The notes: generated by a model not told the origin, from the letters alone. A stretch of 46,387 bases of DNA from Shimia sp. (GCA_024224295.1 JAAENN010000236.1:1-46387), one strand, 5' to 3'; shown: positions 33,296-42,908, counted from the first letter of the stretch. Program-made: numbers and translations.

Positions 33296-34879
33296 ATGGA
33301 CTGGGATCACATCGTTGTGGGCGCAGGAAGCGCGGGCTGTGTTGTTGCGGCGCGACTGGCAGAAGGTGGGCGGCGCGTCCTGCTATTGGAGGCCGGTGGC
33401 AAAGACAATTACCACTGGATCCATATCCCGATGGGCTATCTCTACTGCATCGGAAACCCGCGTACCGATTGGATGTATAACACCGCGCCGGATGCCGGCC
33501 TAAACGGGCGACAATTGCTTTACCCTCGAGGCAAGGTCTTGGGCGGCTGCTCTTCCATCAACGGCATGTTGTACCTACGTGGGCAGGCAGCCGACTATGA
33601 TGGTTGGCGCCAGATGGGGTTACCTGGGTGGTCTTGGAAAGACGTGCTGCCGCTTTTCAAAAAATCCGAAGACTATATGGAGGGCGAGTCCGATCTGCAT
33701 GGTGCAGGTGGTCCCTGGCACGTGAATAACCAGAGGCTGCGCTGGGATGTGTTGGACGATTGGATGGCCGCGGCTGAGGCAACAGGTGTACCGCATACAG
33801 AGGACTTTAATGGCGGGAACAACGAAGGCGTGGGCTATTTCAAGGTCAACCAACGCCGCGGGTTTCGCTGGAACACCGCCAAAGCCTTTCTGCGGCCCCA
33901 GAAGGACGGGCAACTGAAAGTCGAAACTCACGCGCATACAACGCGCCTGCTGATCGAAAGCGGCAAAGTTGTAGGCGTAGAATACCGCCAAAACGGCACC
34001 CTGCAGCACGCCAAATGTGGCGGCGACGTTGTTTTGTCAGCGGGGGCTGTCAATTCACCGCAAATTTTGCAACTTTCCGGCATTGGGCCGGGGGCTCTAT
34101 TGCAAAGACACGGCATTGACGCAAAGTTGGATCAGCCTGAAGTCGGCAGCAATCTTCAGGACCATTTGCAACTGCGGTGCGTATGGAAACTCACGGGGGC
34201 GAAGACCCTCAATACCATGGCCAACTCTCTTTTTGGCAAAGCCAAGATCGGCATGGAGTATCTGTTGAAACGCAGCGGCCCAATGTCCATGGCACCGAGC
34301 CAGCTGGGTGCCTTCACCAAGTCCCGTCCGGATGTGGCGACACCTGACCTCGAATACCACGTGCAACCATTGTCGCTGGAAGCCTTTGGCCAGCCACTAC
34401 ATGATTTCCCTGCAATAACCGCCAGCGTGTGCAACTTGCGTCCCGAGAGCCGTGGCTCGGTGGAGATAACCTCTCCTGATGCATCCGTGGCTCCCAAGAT
34501 TGCGCCAAACTACCTTTCAACTGAAGGCGATCGAGCAACAGCTGTGGCTGCGATCCGCCAAGCCCGCAGTATCGTGTCTCAAGCCCCTATGGCAAAATAT
34601 GCGCCTGAGGAGATTAAACCTGGTCTCGCCGCGCAAGATGACGCCAGCCTGGCACAGGCCGCAGGAGACATCGGCACCACAATATTCCACCCCGTTGGCA
34701 CTGTTCGAATGGGCAGTGACGACAACGCGCCGCTGGATACGAACCTGAGACTGCGCGGCCTTGAAGGGCTTCGTGTGGTGGATGCCTCAGTGATGCCAAA
34801 TATCACCAGTGGCAACACCAACTCGCCTTGTATTATGATTGGAGAGAAGGCTGCGGAAATGATGCTTGCAACACGATGA
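33296..34879 (+). CDS. GMC family FAD-dependent oxidoreductase (second copy)
   Basis: A 527-residue relative of the gene at 25426: FAD motif VGAGSAG at 8-14, GMC signature GKVLGGCSSINGMLYLRGQ, second signature SAGAVNSPQILQLSGIG, and the catalytic pair H465 in FHPVGTVRMG and N507 in SGNTNSP. The start at 33296 is set by AGGAGA upstream. It follows the ECF41 gene on the same strand after 73 bases. ECF41 partners often include an oxidoreductase, so this enzyme could be a further target, but a palindrome rather than an ECF41 promoter lies directly upstream. Confidence 0.92.
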   Translation: MDWDHIVVGAGSAGCVVAARLAEGGRRVLLLEAGGKDNYHWIHIPMGYLYCIGNPRTDWMYNTAPDAGLNGRQLLYPRGKVLGGCSSINGMLYLRGQAADYDGWRQMGLPGWSWKDVLPLFKKSEDYMEGESDLHGAGGPWHVNNQRLRWDVLDDWMAAAEATGVPHTEDFNGGNNEGVGYFKVNQRRGFRWNTAKAFLRPQKDGQLKVETHAHTTRLLIESGKVVGVEYRQNGTLQHAKCGGDVVLSAGAVNSPQILQLSGIGPGALLQRHGIDAKLDQPEVGSNLQDHLQLRCVWKLTGAKTLNTMANSLFGKAKIGMEYLLKRSGPMSMAPSQLGAFTKSRPDVATPDLEYHVQPLSLEAFGQPLHDFPAITASVCNLRPESRGSVEITSPDASVAPKIAPNYLSTEGDRATAVAAIRQARSIVSQAPMAKYAPEEIKPGLAAQDDASLAQAAGDIGTTIFHPVGTVRMGSDDNAPLDTNLRLRGLEGLRVVDASVMPNITSGNTNSPCIMIGEKAAEMMLATR

Positions 34880-34887
34880 GGCACACC

Positions 34888-35526
34888 TCACGAAGTGGCG
34901 CGCAAAGTCGCCAGTTTCACACCTAAGCCTATAAACACCGCGCCGGTCACGCCTTTTAACCATCGCTGAAATCTGTCACTTTGTGCCGTCCGCGTGAGCT
35001 GCGCAAACAGAAGGACCATGGCAGTGAACCAAAGCGCGTTGATGGTCGCATGCACTGTCACCAAAGTGAAAGCCGCAGAGGAAGGCGCATCGCCAACCGT
35101 AAGGAACTGTGGGAAAGCGGCCAGATAGAACATCGACACTTTCGGATTGAGGCCATTAGTCAAAACACCCTCGCCAAAGGCCTTCCACAGAGTGCGTTTG
35201 GTTTGGGAAGGTTCAATTTCCGCCAGTGGTTCCACACCACGCCAAGCCGACGAAAGTGCCTTGATCCCGATCCAGCACAAATACGCCGCTCCCAAGAACT
35301 TCACGATAGAAAAGGCTACCGAGGACTGGACCAACAAGACTGAAAGCCCCAGAACAGACAAAGCACCGTGTGCATAAAACGCCGCAACAAAGCCTGCGAC
35401 ATTGGCAAAGCCTGCCATCTGCCCCGAGGTTTGCACCGTCTTGGCAATCAAAAACCCGTTGGGCCCAGGTGACATCACAAGCAAACTTGCCACAAAGGCA
35501 AAGGTCAAGATTTCGGTGATCGTCAT
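34888..35526 (-). CDS. LysE family amino-acid exporter
   Basis: A 212-residue LysE/RhtB-type inner-membrane exporter with about six hydrophobic segments. The family signature is SPGPNGFLIAKTV near residues 19-31, a variant of the usual GPxN motif. The start at 35526 is fixed by AGGAGG five bases upstream, which discards a 39-codon extension. Substrates in this family are basic or neutral amino acids. No regulator is adjacent. It ends 9 bases from the convergent GMC gene. Confidence 0.9.
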   Translation of the reverse strand: MTITEILTFAFVASLLVMSPGPNGFLIAKTVQTSGQMAGFANVAGFVAAFYAHGALSVLGLSVLLVQSSVAFSIVKFLGAAYLCWIGIKALSSAWRGVEPLAEIEPSQTKRTLWKAFGEGVLTNGLNPKVSMFYLAAFPQFLTVGDAPSSAAFTLVTVHATINALWFTAMVLLFAQLTRTAQSDRFQRWLKGVTGAVFIGLGVKLATLRATS

Positions 35527-35601
35527 GTAGGCCTCCTGCGGTTCAATCAAAAAACTGACGCCACGTGCCCTTTCGCTCAACAATTTCATTGTACCCAAAA
35601 C

Positions 35602-35631
35602 AAAAAACGCCGCTCCAACATGAGCGGCGTT
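35602..35631 (-). terminator. Terminator of the YghU-type GST gene
   Basis: AACGCCGCT pairs with AGCGGCGTT around an 8-base loop; on the minus strand six T follow. Confidence 0.9.
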
Positions 35632-35693
35632 CTGCTTTCTCACTCCCCCAGTACCTCAGGGAGACCATCATCGATGTAACGGGCGAGCGCCCC

Positions 35694-36566
35694 CTACTCC
35701 ACCGCTTCCGGCTCCAGCTTGTCTTGGGTGCGGGTGTCAAAATCCTGAGCAGCGTGGCGCTCACGCAGCTGTTCGTTAAGCTCGCCCCAGGCACGGTTCA
35801 CCATACGACCACGTTTCACTGCAGGGCGCGCATCAATCGCCTCCGCCCAGCGCGCCACGTTCTTGTAGCTGGCAACATCCAGGAACTCGGCCGCTTCATA
35901 CAGCCGTCCAAGAACCAGCTGCCCGTACCAGGACCAGATCGCGATATCGGCTAGGGTGTACTCGCCGCCAGAAATGTAGATGTTATCGGCCAGTTGACGG
36001 TCCAACACATCGAGCTGGCGTTTGGTTTCCATCGCAAAACGATCAATCGGATACTGCCATTTTTCCGGCGCATAAGCATAGAAATGACCAAAGCCGCCGC
36101 CTAGGTAAGGCGCGCTGCCCATTTGCCAGAACAGCCAGCTGATCATCTCGGCGCGGTTTTCTTTCGGACCAAGAAATGCTTCGAACTTTTCGGCCAAGTG
36201 CAACAGGATTGCCCCGCTTTCAAATACGCGCACTTCTTTATCGCCGCTGAGATCCATCAGCGCGGGAATTTTGGAGTTGGGGTTCACATCGACAAATCCG
36301 GACGAAAACTGATCGCCGTCCCCAATATTTATCAGATAAGCGTCATACTCGGCACCTGCTTGACCGGCTTCCAGAAGTTCCTCAAACATCACCGTGACCT
36401 TCACCCCGTTTGGTGTCGCCAAGGAGTAGAGCTGAAACGGATGTGCGCCACGCGGCAGCGCCTTGTCATGGGTCGGCCCAGAAATGGGGCGGTTGATGCT
36501 GGCAAACTTACCGCCGCTCTCGGCGTCCCATTTCCAGACTTTGGGGGGAGTATAGCTCTCGGTCAT
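35694..36566 (-). CDS. yghU: Glutathione S-transferase, Nu type (YghU)
   Basis: A 290-residue GST of the YghU type. Its longer N-terminus, PPKVWKWDAESGGKFASINRP near residues 7-27, is the YghU hallmark, before the SLATPNGVKVTVMFEE motif, VNPNSKIPALMDLS and FESGAILLHLAEK. C-terminal GEYTLADIAIWSWYG is conserved. Enzymes of this type have disulfide reductase activity with glutathione bound in pairs. No strong ribosome binding site is seen. It is related to the gene at 27062 and is followed by a terminator. Confidence 0.93.
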   Translation of the reverse strand: MTESYTPPKVWKWDAESGGKFASINRPISGPTHDKALPRGAHPFQLYSLATPNGVKVTVMFEELLEAGQAGAEYDAYLINIGDGDQFSSGFVDVNPNSKIPALMDLSGDKEVRVFESGAILLHLAEKFEAFLGPKENRAEMISWLFWQMGSAPYLGGGFGHFYAYAPEKWQYPIDRFAMETKRQLDVLDRQLADNIYISGGEYTLADIAIWSWYGQLVLGRLYEAAEFLDVASYKNVARWAEAIDARPAVKRGRMVNRAWGELNEQLRERHAAQDFDTRTQDKLEPEAVE

Positions 36567-36824
36567 CGTGTCAGGCCCTATTTGTGATGTGCGTTCGCGT
36601 TAACTTAAGGCTTTTGCCACGGTTTCAAACCACGTGGCGCATATTGTTAGAAAATTTCTGCTCACATCCTTGTTAACGCTTTTGAGCACAGCCCTATACA
36701 TGCGGTCAAAACTGGGCTAAACGCAGCGCCTCTTGCCACATATGATGTTGAGAGCGGTTCAGAGTTTGAGGGAGCCCGCCGACGCCGTCACGCTGGCACT
36801 CCTCTGACAAAAGTAGACATCACT

Positions 36825-38888
36825 GTGAAACAAGCAATCCAAACAGCCCTGGACGCAAAGGGCTATGACAAGCTGACCCCAGTTCAAGAAGCGGTCATGA
36901 ACCCGGAACTAGAAGGTAAAGACCTACTGGTCTCCGCCCAAACCGGTTCAGGCAAAACCATCGGCTTTGGCCTTGCCATTGCCTCCACCCTTTTGGGGGA
37001 AGCCGAAGCCTTTGAGCAAGCGGCTGCACCGCTTGCATTGATCATCGCCCCAACCCGTGAACTTGCGCTTCAGGTAAAACGTGAGCTCACATGGCTCTAT
37101 GCTCAGGCCGGCGCCAAGGTTGCATCCTGTGTTGGTGGGATGGACATGCGCGATGAGCGCCGGGCATTGGCGCGTGGCGCTCATATTGTTGTGGCAACAC
37201 CAGGTCGCCTTCGGGACCACATCGATCGTGGTTCTATTGACCTCTTGGACGTGCGCGCTGTGGTCCTGGACGAAGCGGATGAAATGCTGGACCTAGGCTT
37301 CCGCGAAGAGTTGGAGTTCATTCTCGAGCAGGTGCCGGAAGAGCGTCAGACACTGCTGTTCTCTGCAACCGTCCCAAAGATGATCGCGCAGCTGGCAAAA
37401 AGCTACCAAAAAGACGCGGTCCGCGTTGAAACCAAATCCGAGCAAAAACAGCACGCCGATATTACGTATCGCGCCATGACTGTTATGGATCGCGATGGAG
37501 AAAACGCAGTGATCAACACGCTGCGTTTTTACGAAGCGCCTAACGCGATTGTGTTTGCCAATACGCGCGCGATGGTGGCCCGCCTGACCACCCGCCTGTC
37601 CAACCGCGGGTTCCAGGTTGTGTCTCTGTCTGGTGAACTGTCTCAGTCAGAGCGTACCAACGCACTTCAAGCCATGCGCGACGGTCGTGCACGCGTTTGT
37701 GTCGCCACCGATGTCGCAGCACGTGGCATTGACCTACCTAACCTCGATCTGGTGGTCCATGCGGAGCTGCCTAACAACCACGAGACTTTGTTGCACCGCT
37801 CTGGCCGTACCGGTCGCGCAGGTCGTAAAGGTGTGTCCGCCCTGATCGTGACACGCAAATCACGCAAGAAGGCTGAGCGACTGCTTCGGTGGGCTAAGTT
37901 GGACGCAGAATGGTCTGGCGCGCCCTCTGCTGAAGAAGTCAGCACACAAGATCACGCCCGCATGTTTGCGGATCCGGACTGGTCAGTGGACATCACCGTG
38001 TCCGAAACGCCTCTAATTGAATCTTTGCTTGGCACATTTTCTCCGGAGCAAGTGGCTGCAGCCTACTTGCGGCTTTACAATTCCAAACATTCTGCACCGG
38101 AAGAGATTGCCGCGTCAGATGCAAAACCAACGCCACGCAAAGACTTTGGCAAAAGCGTCTGGTTCTCCATCGAAGGTGGTCGAGATAAAGGTGCTGAGCC
38201 GCGCCGCTTGCTGCCTATGCTGTGCAAAGCGGGTGACTTAACCAAAGACGACATTGGCGCCATCCGCATCAATCAGTCCGAAAGCTATGTGCAAGTGCTG
38301 GAGTCCAGCGTTTCTGGCTTCCTGGCTGCTGTTGGACCGTCCATGACGCTGGAAGAAGGTGCCAAACTGGCACAAATGGACAAAGACCCTGTCTTTGATC
38401 GAGGCCCTGCCCGTGCCCCGCGCGAAGGAGGAGATCGCAAGCCTTACGGAAAGAGCAAAGGCCCTCGCAAAGAACACCGCGGCGGCGGCAAGTTCGAAAA
38501 GGACAATTCTGACCGCCCTTATCGCGGCAAATTTGCAGATGAACGGCCCGCATTTGACAAGCCAAAGTCAGAAAAATTTAGCGAAAACGCAGGCAAAAAG
38601 ACCGGCGGTAGTGCCAAGCGTGGCAAATCCACCCCACCAACAGAGTGGAACGATGATGCAGCTCCGCGGTTCAAAAAACCGAAGGCTTCAGCGAAGTTCA
38701 ACAAGCCCAAAGCAGGCGGCGATGCGGCCCCGCGTCGCAAGGCAATGGCAGACGGCGCCTTGAGCGAAGCCAAGCCTAGCCGCAAGCCCAAAGGCCCACC
38801 GCCTCCGAAAGGCAAAGCAAACAGCAAGAAAAATAAGGCTCGAGCAGCCGCATCAAAGGCCGCTGCCAAAGGCAAGTCAGGTAAGTAA
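36825..38888 (+). CDS. DEAD-box ATP-dependent RNA helicase with DbpA-like RRM and basic tail
   Basis: A 687-residue DEAD-box helicase. N-terminal motifs: Q-motif (GYDKLTPVQEAVMN), Walker A AQTGSGKT near 40, PTRELALQV, TPGR, DEAD (VVLDEADEML) and SAT; C-terminal RecA domain: VATDVAARGIDLP and HRSGRTGRAG. An RRM of the DbpA/CsdA kind follows (about 425-525), then a long low-complexity Lys/Arg/Gly/Pro tail to the C-terminus, as in cold-shock helicases. It starts at GTG 36825 with no clear ribosome binding site; the 258-base gap upstream may hold a long leader, but I see no named element there. The gene ends two bases from the convergent cyclase gene. Confidence 0.95.
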   Translation: MKQAIQTALDAKGYDKLTPVQEAVMNPELEGKDLLVSAQTGSGKTIGFGLAIASTLLGEAEAFEQAAAPLALIIAPTRELALQVKRELTWLYAQAGAKVASCVGGMDMRDERRALARGAHIVVATPGRLRDHIDRGSIDLLDVRAVVLDEADEMLDLGFREELEFILEQVPEERQTLLFSATVPKMIAQLAKSYQKDAVRVETKSEQKQHADITYRAMTVMDRDGENAVINTLRFYEAPNAIVFANTRAMVARLTTRLSNRGFQVVSLSGELSQSERTNALQAMRDGRARVCVATDVAARGIDLPNLDLVVHAELPNNHETLLHRSGRTGRAGRKGVSALIVTRKSRKKAERLLRWAKLDAEWSGAPSAEEVSTQDHARMFADPDWSVDITVSETPLIESLLGTFSPEQVAAAYLRLYNSKHSAPEEIAASDAKPTPRKDFGKSVWFSIEGGRDKGAEPRRLLPMLCKAGDLTKDDIGAIRINQSESYVQVLESSVSGFLAAVGPSMTLEEGAKLAQMDKDPVFDRGPARAPREGGDRKPYGKSKGPRKEHRGGGKFEKDNSDRPYRGKFADERPAFDKPKSEKFSENAGKKTGGSAKRGKSTPPTEWNDDAAPRFKKPKASAKFNKPKAGGDAAPRRKAMADGALSEAKPSRKPKGPPPPKGKANSKKNKARAAASKAAAKGKSGK

Positions 38889-38890
38889 CC

Positions 38891-39961
38891 CTAGGCGGGC
38901 ACGGGCAGTGACGGAAGCGCCTCCAGCGCGTTTCCGTCAGGCCCCGTCAAAGTCAGCATTTTAGTCGCCTCTGCACGCCCTCTCAAGGTGGCTTCCTCTA
39001 CGGCAGCAACTCCGATCCCCATGGGCATAGTGATCCCGCGCGCAGTCTGAGCGTCCAAGATGACAGACAAGTCATGCCGTTTACAGGCCTCCTGCATGCG
39101 TTTGGCCTTATTGATCGTGTCACCGATATAAACCACCTGGCGCTTTTCCCAGCCACATTCACCAACTGCCACGGGGCCACCCGCGATCCCGAGCCGCAGT
39201 GTTGGTGCCACGCCGAATTTCTCGAGATAATGCGCCTGTCGCAGGGAGAGGGTCTGAAAAATCTCGTCGATGCACTGCAGCAACGGCATGTTGCCGTCTG
39301 GGCCACGATCCAGCCAGCTCATTATAATCTCATCACCAACGTAATTATGTATAACGCCACGGTTCCGTTTGATCGCTGCATCAATGTCCAGAAACACCCC
39401 TGTGATCAACTCCAGTGCTTTCTGATCTCCAAGCTTCTCGGTGATCGCTGTAGAGTCTTTTAGATCAGCTAGGACAAAGATCCGCCTTTCCTCTGTTGGG
39501 CGAGAATAGCGCCCCAGCAGGAAATAGGTCAGCGTCCGCCCCCCGATCAAACGACGGGCCTGTAGCATCACTTGAATGACCACGCCGGCGCCGAGCGCAA
39601 ACAGGAAATCTGGCGCAAATCCGTTTTGAATCCACTGAAGGTAGACTTCCCGGTCGCCAATTAGGAATAGGTGAGAACTCGCGAGCGCAACGTAGATGAT
39701 CAAGCAGGTGATGATTACGCGCAGAGCCACACCACGGCGGAACTTCAAGCTGCGTTGCCAACGGCCAATTGCGCTGTTTCCGATCCAGACTTCAAGCACA
39801 ACCGCAACCGAGGCCACCACCATTCCACGTACAGCGCCGCGAATGGGCGCTTTTAGTCCCCAGTTTCGATCGAGAATCTCATTCATCATGAGGCCATAAA
39901 GCGCGCCGATGATAGCTCCGGCCACCAGCACAAACACAAACGAGCCAAAGGTACGCTTCAT
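38891..39961 (-). CDS. Membrane-bound class III adenylate/guanylate cyclase
   Basis: A 356-residue protein. The N-terminal 150 residues hold about four hydrophobic segments (near 7-29, 42-60, 80-101, 116-135). A class III cyclase domain follows, with metal-binding aspartates D166 in FVLADLKDST and D210 in NYVGDEIIMSW and a substrate-site region RLGIAGGPVAVGECGW; INKAKRMQEAC is the usual Asn/Arg helix. Whether it makes cAMP or cGMP cannot be told. AGGAATTAAG precedes the ATG. It stands alone, convergent with the helicase gene. Confidence 0.9.
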   Translation of the reverse strand: MKRTFGSFVFVLVAGAIIGALYGLMMNEILDRNWGLKAPIRGAVRGMVVASVAVVLEVWIGNSAIGRWQRSLKFRRGVALRVIITCLIIYVALASSHLFLIGDREVYLQWIQNGFAPDFLFALGAGVVIQVMLQARRLIGGRTLTYFLLGRYSRPTEERRIFVLADLKDSTAITEKLGDQKALELITGVFLDIDAAIKRNRGVIHNYVGDEIIMSWLDRGPDGNMPLLQCIDEIFQTLSLRQAHYLEKFGVAPTLRLGIAGGPVAVGECGWEKRQVVYIGDTINKAKRMQEACKRHDLSVILDAQTARGITMPMGIGVAAVEEATLRGRAEATKMLTLTGPDGNALEALPSLPVPA

Positions 39962-40044
39962 CTTAATTCCTGTCCCGTTTAGGAGTGTCTTCTATGCGAC
40001 CTCAACGCATCTAAGCACAAAATCCGCCGCTACAACAAAAGACA

Positions 40045-40071
40045 AACCCCCGAGGCCAGGCCTCGGGGGTT
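40045..40071 (-). terminator. Terminator of rpsU
   Basis: AACCCCCGAGGCC and GGCCTCGGGGGTT form a perfect 13-base stem around a single A; a T-rich stretch follows on the minus strand. Confidence 0.92.
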
Positions 40072-40105
40072 GTCTATTCTTGTGTCCAAAGCTGGAAAGG
40101 TGTGC

Positions 40106-40312
40106 TTAGAGCAAACCCTCACGCTGTGCTTTCTTACGTGCCAGTTTACGGGCACGACGGATCGCTTCAGCTTTCTCGCGCGCTTTTTTCTCGGACGGCT
40201 TTTCGAAATGTTGCTTGAGCTTCATTTCGCGGAAGACGCCTTCACGCTGCAGCTTTTTCTTCAGGGCACGAAGCGCCTGATCGACATTGTTGTCACGAAC
40301 ACTAACCTGCAT
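40106..40312 (-). CDS. rpsU: 30S ribosomal protein S21
   Basis: A 68-residue basic protein, bS21, with [21 protein letters not shown] at the start and the Lys/Arg-rich C-terminal helix ([10 protein letters not shown]). The Shine-Dalgarno lies inside a GNRA-capped hairpin immediately before the ATG (see the separate entry), which suggests translation is controlled. It is divergent from the COQ9 gene and ends before a strong terminator. The typical rpsU-dnaG-rpoD operon of enteric bacteria is not seen here. Confidence 0.97.
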   Translation of the reverse strand: MQVSVRDNNVDQALRALKKKLQREGVFREMKLKQHFEKPSEKKAREKAEAIRRARKLARKKAQREGLL

Positions 40313-40326
40313 GTGGTTTTCACCAC
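40313..40326 (-). promoter_or_regulatory. Hairpin covering the rpsU ribosome binding site
   Basis: On the minus strand GTGGT, GAAA, ACCAC lies directly before the rpsU ATG; the 5' arm overlaps the AAAGGTGG Shine-Dalgarno. A perfect stem with a GNRA tetraloop here would hide the ribosome binding site. Confidence 0.55.
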
Positions 40327-40445
40327 CTTTCTAAGTTTGAGTTGCAATGAAATTGCAGGAGGCCGCCGTATAGCAAAGGGTCCAAAGTTTGTCTAGTATC
40401 GTACTCAGCGCACCAGAGCTTGTTTCACAGCGCCGAAGAGGTTCC

Positions 40446-41138
40446 ATGTCTGACACCGCCCACACCGATATCAAAAGCCAACTTCTTGAGGCCGCAGAGA
40501 TGCATGTGCCGTTTGATGGCTGGTCTGACGCAAGCTTTCAGGCCGCAGTGGCCGACAGCGGTGTGGACCCGGTTGTCGCCAAAGCACTCTGTCCGCGGGG
40601 CGCAGTAGACTTGGCGTTGTCCTACCATAAGCGTGGTGATTCTCAGATGGTGGCAGCCATGACGGATGACGCGCTTGCCGAGATGAAAATCCGAGAAAAG
40701 ATCACCTTTGCCGTCCGCACGCGATTAGAACTCTGTCCGGACCGGGAAATTGTGCGCCGCGGCAGCACGCTGTTTGCCCTGCCTCAACATGCTGCAACTG
40801 GCGCCCAGTTGATTTGGGGCACAGCCGATGCCATCTGGACGGCGATTGGCGACACCTCTCAGGACTTCAACTGGTATTCCAAACGCGCGACCTTGTCGGC
40901 GGTTTACTCCGCAACGGTGCTCTACTGGCTGGGCGATGACAGTGACGGCCATGCCGCCACCTGGGCCTTTCTGGACCGGCGCATTGAAAACGTGATGCAG
41001 TTTGAAAAAACTAAGGCTCAGTTCAATAACAGCCCGGTTGGCAAAATGATGTCCGGGCCACTTGGCGTGCTGTCCAAACTACGTGCACCGACTTTTCCGG
41101 GAAACATGCCAGGTCATTGGGGACAAAAGGGCAGCTAA
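40446..41138 (+). CDS. COQ9 family protein, ubiquinone synthesis
   Basis: A 230-residue member of the COQ9 family, which binds isoprenoid lipids and assists the COQ7 hydroxylation step of ubiquinone synthesis in mitochondria and Alphaproteobacteria. The TetR-like fold is visible as helices around FDGWSDASFQAAVADSGVD and RGAVDLALSYHKRGD, and the COQ9 core FNWYSKRATLSAVYSATVLYW lies near residues 140-160 (shown in part). The ATG at 40446 has AAGAGG just upstream. It is divergent from rpsU and convergent with accA. Other ubiquinone genes are not in the window. Confidence 0.9.
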   Translation: MSDTAHTDIKSQLLEAAEMHVPFDGWSDASFQAAVADSGVDPVVAKALCPRGAVDLALSYHKRGDSQMVAAMTDDALAEMKIREKITFAVRTRLELCPDREIVRRGSTLFALPQHAATGAQLIWGTADAIWTAIGDTSQDFNWYSKRATLSAVYSATVLYWLGDDSDGHAATWAFLDRRIENVMQFEKTKAQFNNSPVGKMMSGPLGVLSKLRAPTFPGNMPGHWGQKGS

Positions 41139-41160
41139 GCCAACTGCGTTTTTCCAAAAG

Positions 41161-41180
41161 AAAAGGGGGCGAAAGCCCCC
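41161..41180 (-). terminator. Terminator of accA
   Basis: GGGGGC and GCCCCC close a GAAA/TTTC tetraloop; on the minus strand TTTTCTTTT follows. It also lies at the end of the convergent COQ9 gene. Confidence 0.9.
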
Positions 41181-41213
41181 TCTGAAACTCAACGAGTTTT
41201 GCTTGGTCTAGCG

Positions 41214-42176
41214 TTACGCCGCCAAACCCTTAGAACCGATGTTAAGGAACTTCTTGCGACGATTGGCAACGAGGTCCTCTTTGGACATGTCTTTCAACTC
41301 GCCTAACATGGCCTCAATCGCGGTGGCCACACTCTGCATGGTCGCCTGACGGTCGCGATGCGCGCCGCCCATTGGCTCAGAAATCACACGATCGGCAACG
41401 CCTAGCTGTTCCAGATCCTGAGCGGTCACCCGCAGCGCTTCAGCCGCTTCGCGCATTTTGGTGCTGTCTTTCCAGAGGATCGATGCGCAGCCTTCTGGGC
41501 TGATCACGGAGTAAACCGAGTGCTCCAACATCGCGACACGGTTGGCGGTGGCAAAGGCGACAGCACCACCAGAACCACCTTCACCGATGATCACGGAAAT
41601 CAATGGCACACCAATTTGCAAACACATTTCCGTGGAGCGCGCGATAGCCTCAGATTGGCCACGCTCTTCAGCGCCTTTACCTGGATAGGCCCCCGCAGTG
41701 TCCACCAAGGTCACTACTGGCAGGCCAAATTTATTGGCCATTTCCATCAGGCGTACGGCTTTGCGGTAGCCTTCTGGTCGGGCCATGCCAAAATTGTGAG
41801 AAATACGAGACTTAGTGTCGTGACCTTTTTCCTGTCCAATCACCACAACCGGCTGATCATTGAACCGTGCCAGACCACCCATAACGGCAAGATCATCAGC
41901 AAAGTTCCTGTCACCTGCCAGAGGGGTATAATCAGTGAACAGCTCGTTGATATAGTCGCGGCAGTGCGGACGATCCGGGTGGCGCGCGACCTGGCATTTG
42001 CGCCAAGGGGTCAAGTCTTTGTAGAGCTCTTCGAGCAGTTCCCCAGCCTTGCGATCCAGCGCGGCTGCTTCGTCTTTGACATCCATCTCTTCGTTCTGCT
42101 GCGCAAGAGCGCGCAGTTCTTCGGCTTTGCCCTCAATCTCTGCGAGCGGTTTTTCGAAGTCGAGATAGTTGGTCAT
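41214..42176 (-). CDS. accA: Acetyl-CoA carboxylase carboxyltransferase subunit alpha
   Basis: A 320-residue carboxyltransferase alpha subunit, which with AccD transfers carboxyl from biotin to acetyl-CoA to make malonyl-CoA in fatty-acid synthesis. The start at 42176 has GGAG 7 bases upstream. The conserved N-terminal [43 protein letters not shown] and the oxyanion-site region [13 protein letters not shown] are present, as is [17 protein letters not shown]. It is transcribed opposite COQ9 and ends before a good terminator. Confidence 0.97.
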   Translation of the reverse strand: MTNYLDFEKPLAEIEGKAEELRALAQQNEEMDVKDEAAALDRKAGELLEELYKDLTPWRKCQVARHPDRPHCRDYINELFTDYTPLAGDRNFADDLAVMGGLARFNDQPVVVIGQEKGHDTKSRISHNFGMARPEGYRKAVRLMEMANKFGLPVVTLVDTAGAYPGKGAEERGQSEAIARSTEMCLQIGVPLISVIIGEGGSGGAVAFATANRVAMLEHSVYSVISPEGCASILWKDSTKMREAAEALRVTAQDLEQLGVADRVISEPMGGAHRDRQATMQSVATAIEAMLGELKDMSKEDLVANRRKKFLNIGSKGLAA

Positions 42177-42284
42177 TGTGCACTCCACACACTGGTTTCT
42201 TGACAAGGCTATATGACGGTGACTTTGGGTAATTGCAACGGGAAGCGCACAAAGCCCCACCACATGGGGCACCAAATTTCTGAG

Positions 42285-42896
42285 TTAGCCTACCGTCAGC
42301 ATTGGCGCCACGACGGGGTAAAGCGATAGGACAAGCAGTCCCGCCATGGTCCAGTTGAAAGCGGTCAACCGCGCGGGTGAGGTCAATAGCCGCCGCATTT
42401 GCTGCCCCATTACGGTCCAGCTCGAAACACATGGCAGGTTCACCGCACCAAAGGCGGCAGCTACCAGCAGCACTGCGGTTAAAGAGCGATCAGGCGCATA
42501 GAGTGTTACAGCCGTGAGCGCCATGGTCCAAGCTTTCGGATTAACCCATTGAAACGCCGCGGCCTGCAGGAAGGTCATGGGGGTGCCGCCAGTGCTCTCG
42601 CCCCCTTCCGGTGCGCCTGCATTGGCCACCTTCCACGCTAGCCAGAGCAGGTAAGTCACCGAAGCAACGGCCAGGACTCTGTGCGCGAGTGGATAGCTGT
42701 CAAACACCTGCATTAACCCGACACCGACCAAGGCCACCATGACCACAAAGCCGATACCGACACCCAGCATATGCGGAATGGTGCGGGCAAAGCCAAAGTT
42801 GGCGCCAGAGGCCATGAGCATAAGGTTGTTGGGCCCCGGCGTGATCGAAGACACAAAGGCAAAGAGGAGGAGAGCGGTCAGGATATCGTAAGTCAT
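42285..42896 (-). CDS. LysE/RhtB family amino-acid exporter
   Basis: A 203-residue inner-membrane exporter with six hydrophobic segments and the classic family motif ITPGPNNLMLMASGANFG near residues 18-35 (GPNN). QWVNPKAWTMAL is also conserved. It is divergent from an Lrp/AsnC-type gene across 72 bases, the usual layout for LysE-type exporters and their Lrp-type activators. It is distinct from the exporter at 34888, which has SPGPNG. Substrate not predictable. Confidence 0.92.
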   Translation of the reverse strand: MTYDILTALLLFAFVSSITPGPNNLMLMASGANFGFARTIPHMLGVGIGFVVMVALVGVGLMQVFDSYPLAHRVLAVASVTYLLWLAWKVANAGAPEGGESTGGTPMTFLQAAAFQWVNPKAWTMALTAVTLYAPDRSLTAVLLVAAAFGAVNLPCVSSWTVMGQQMRRLLTSPARLTAFNWTMAGLLVLSLYPVVAPMLTVG

Positions 42897-42908
42897 GGAT
42901 TAAGCGTG

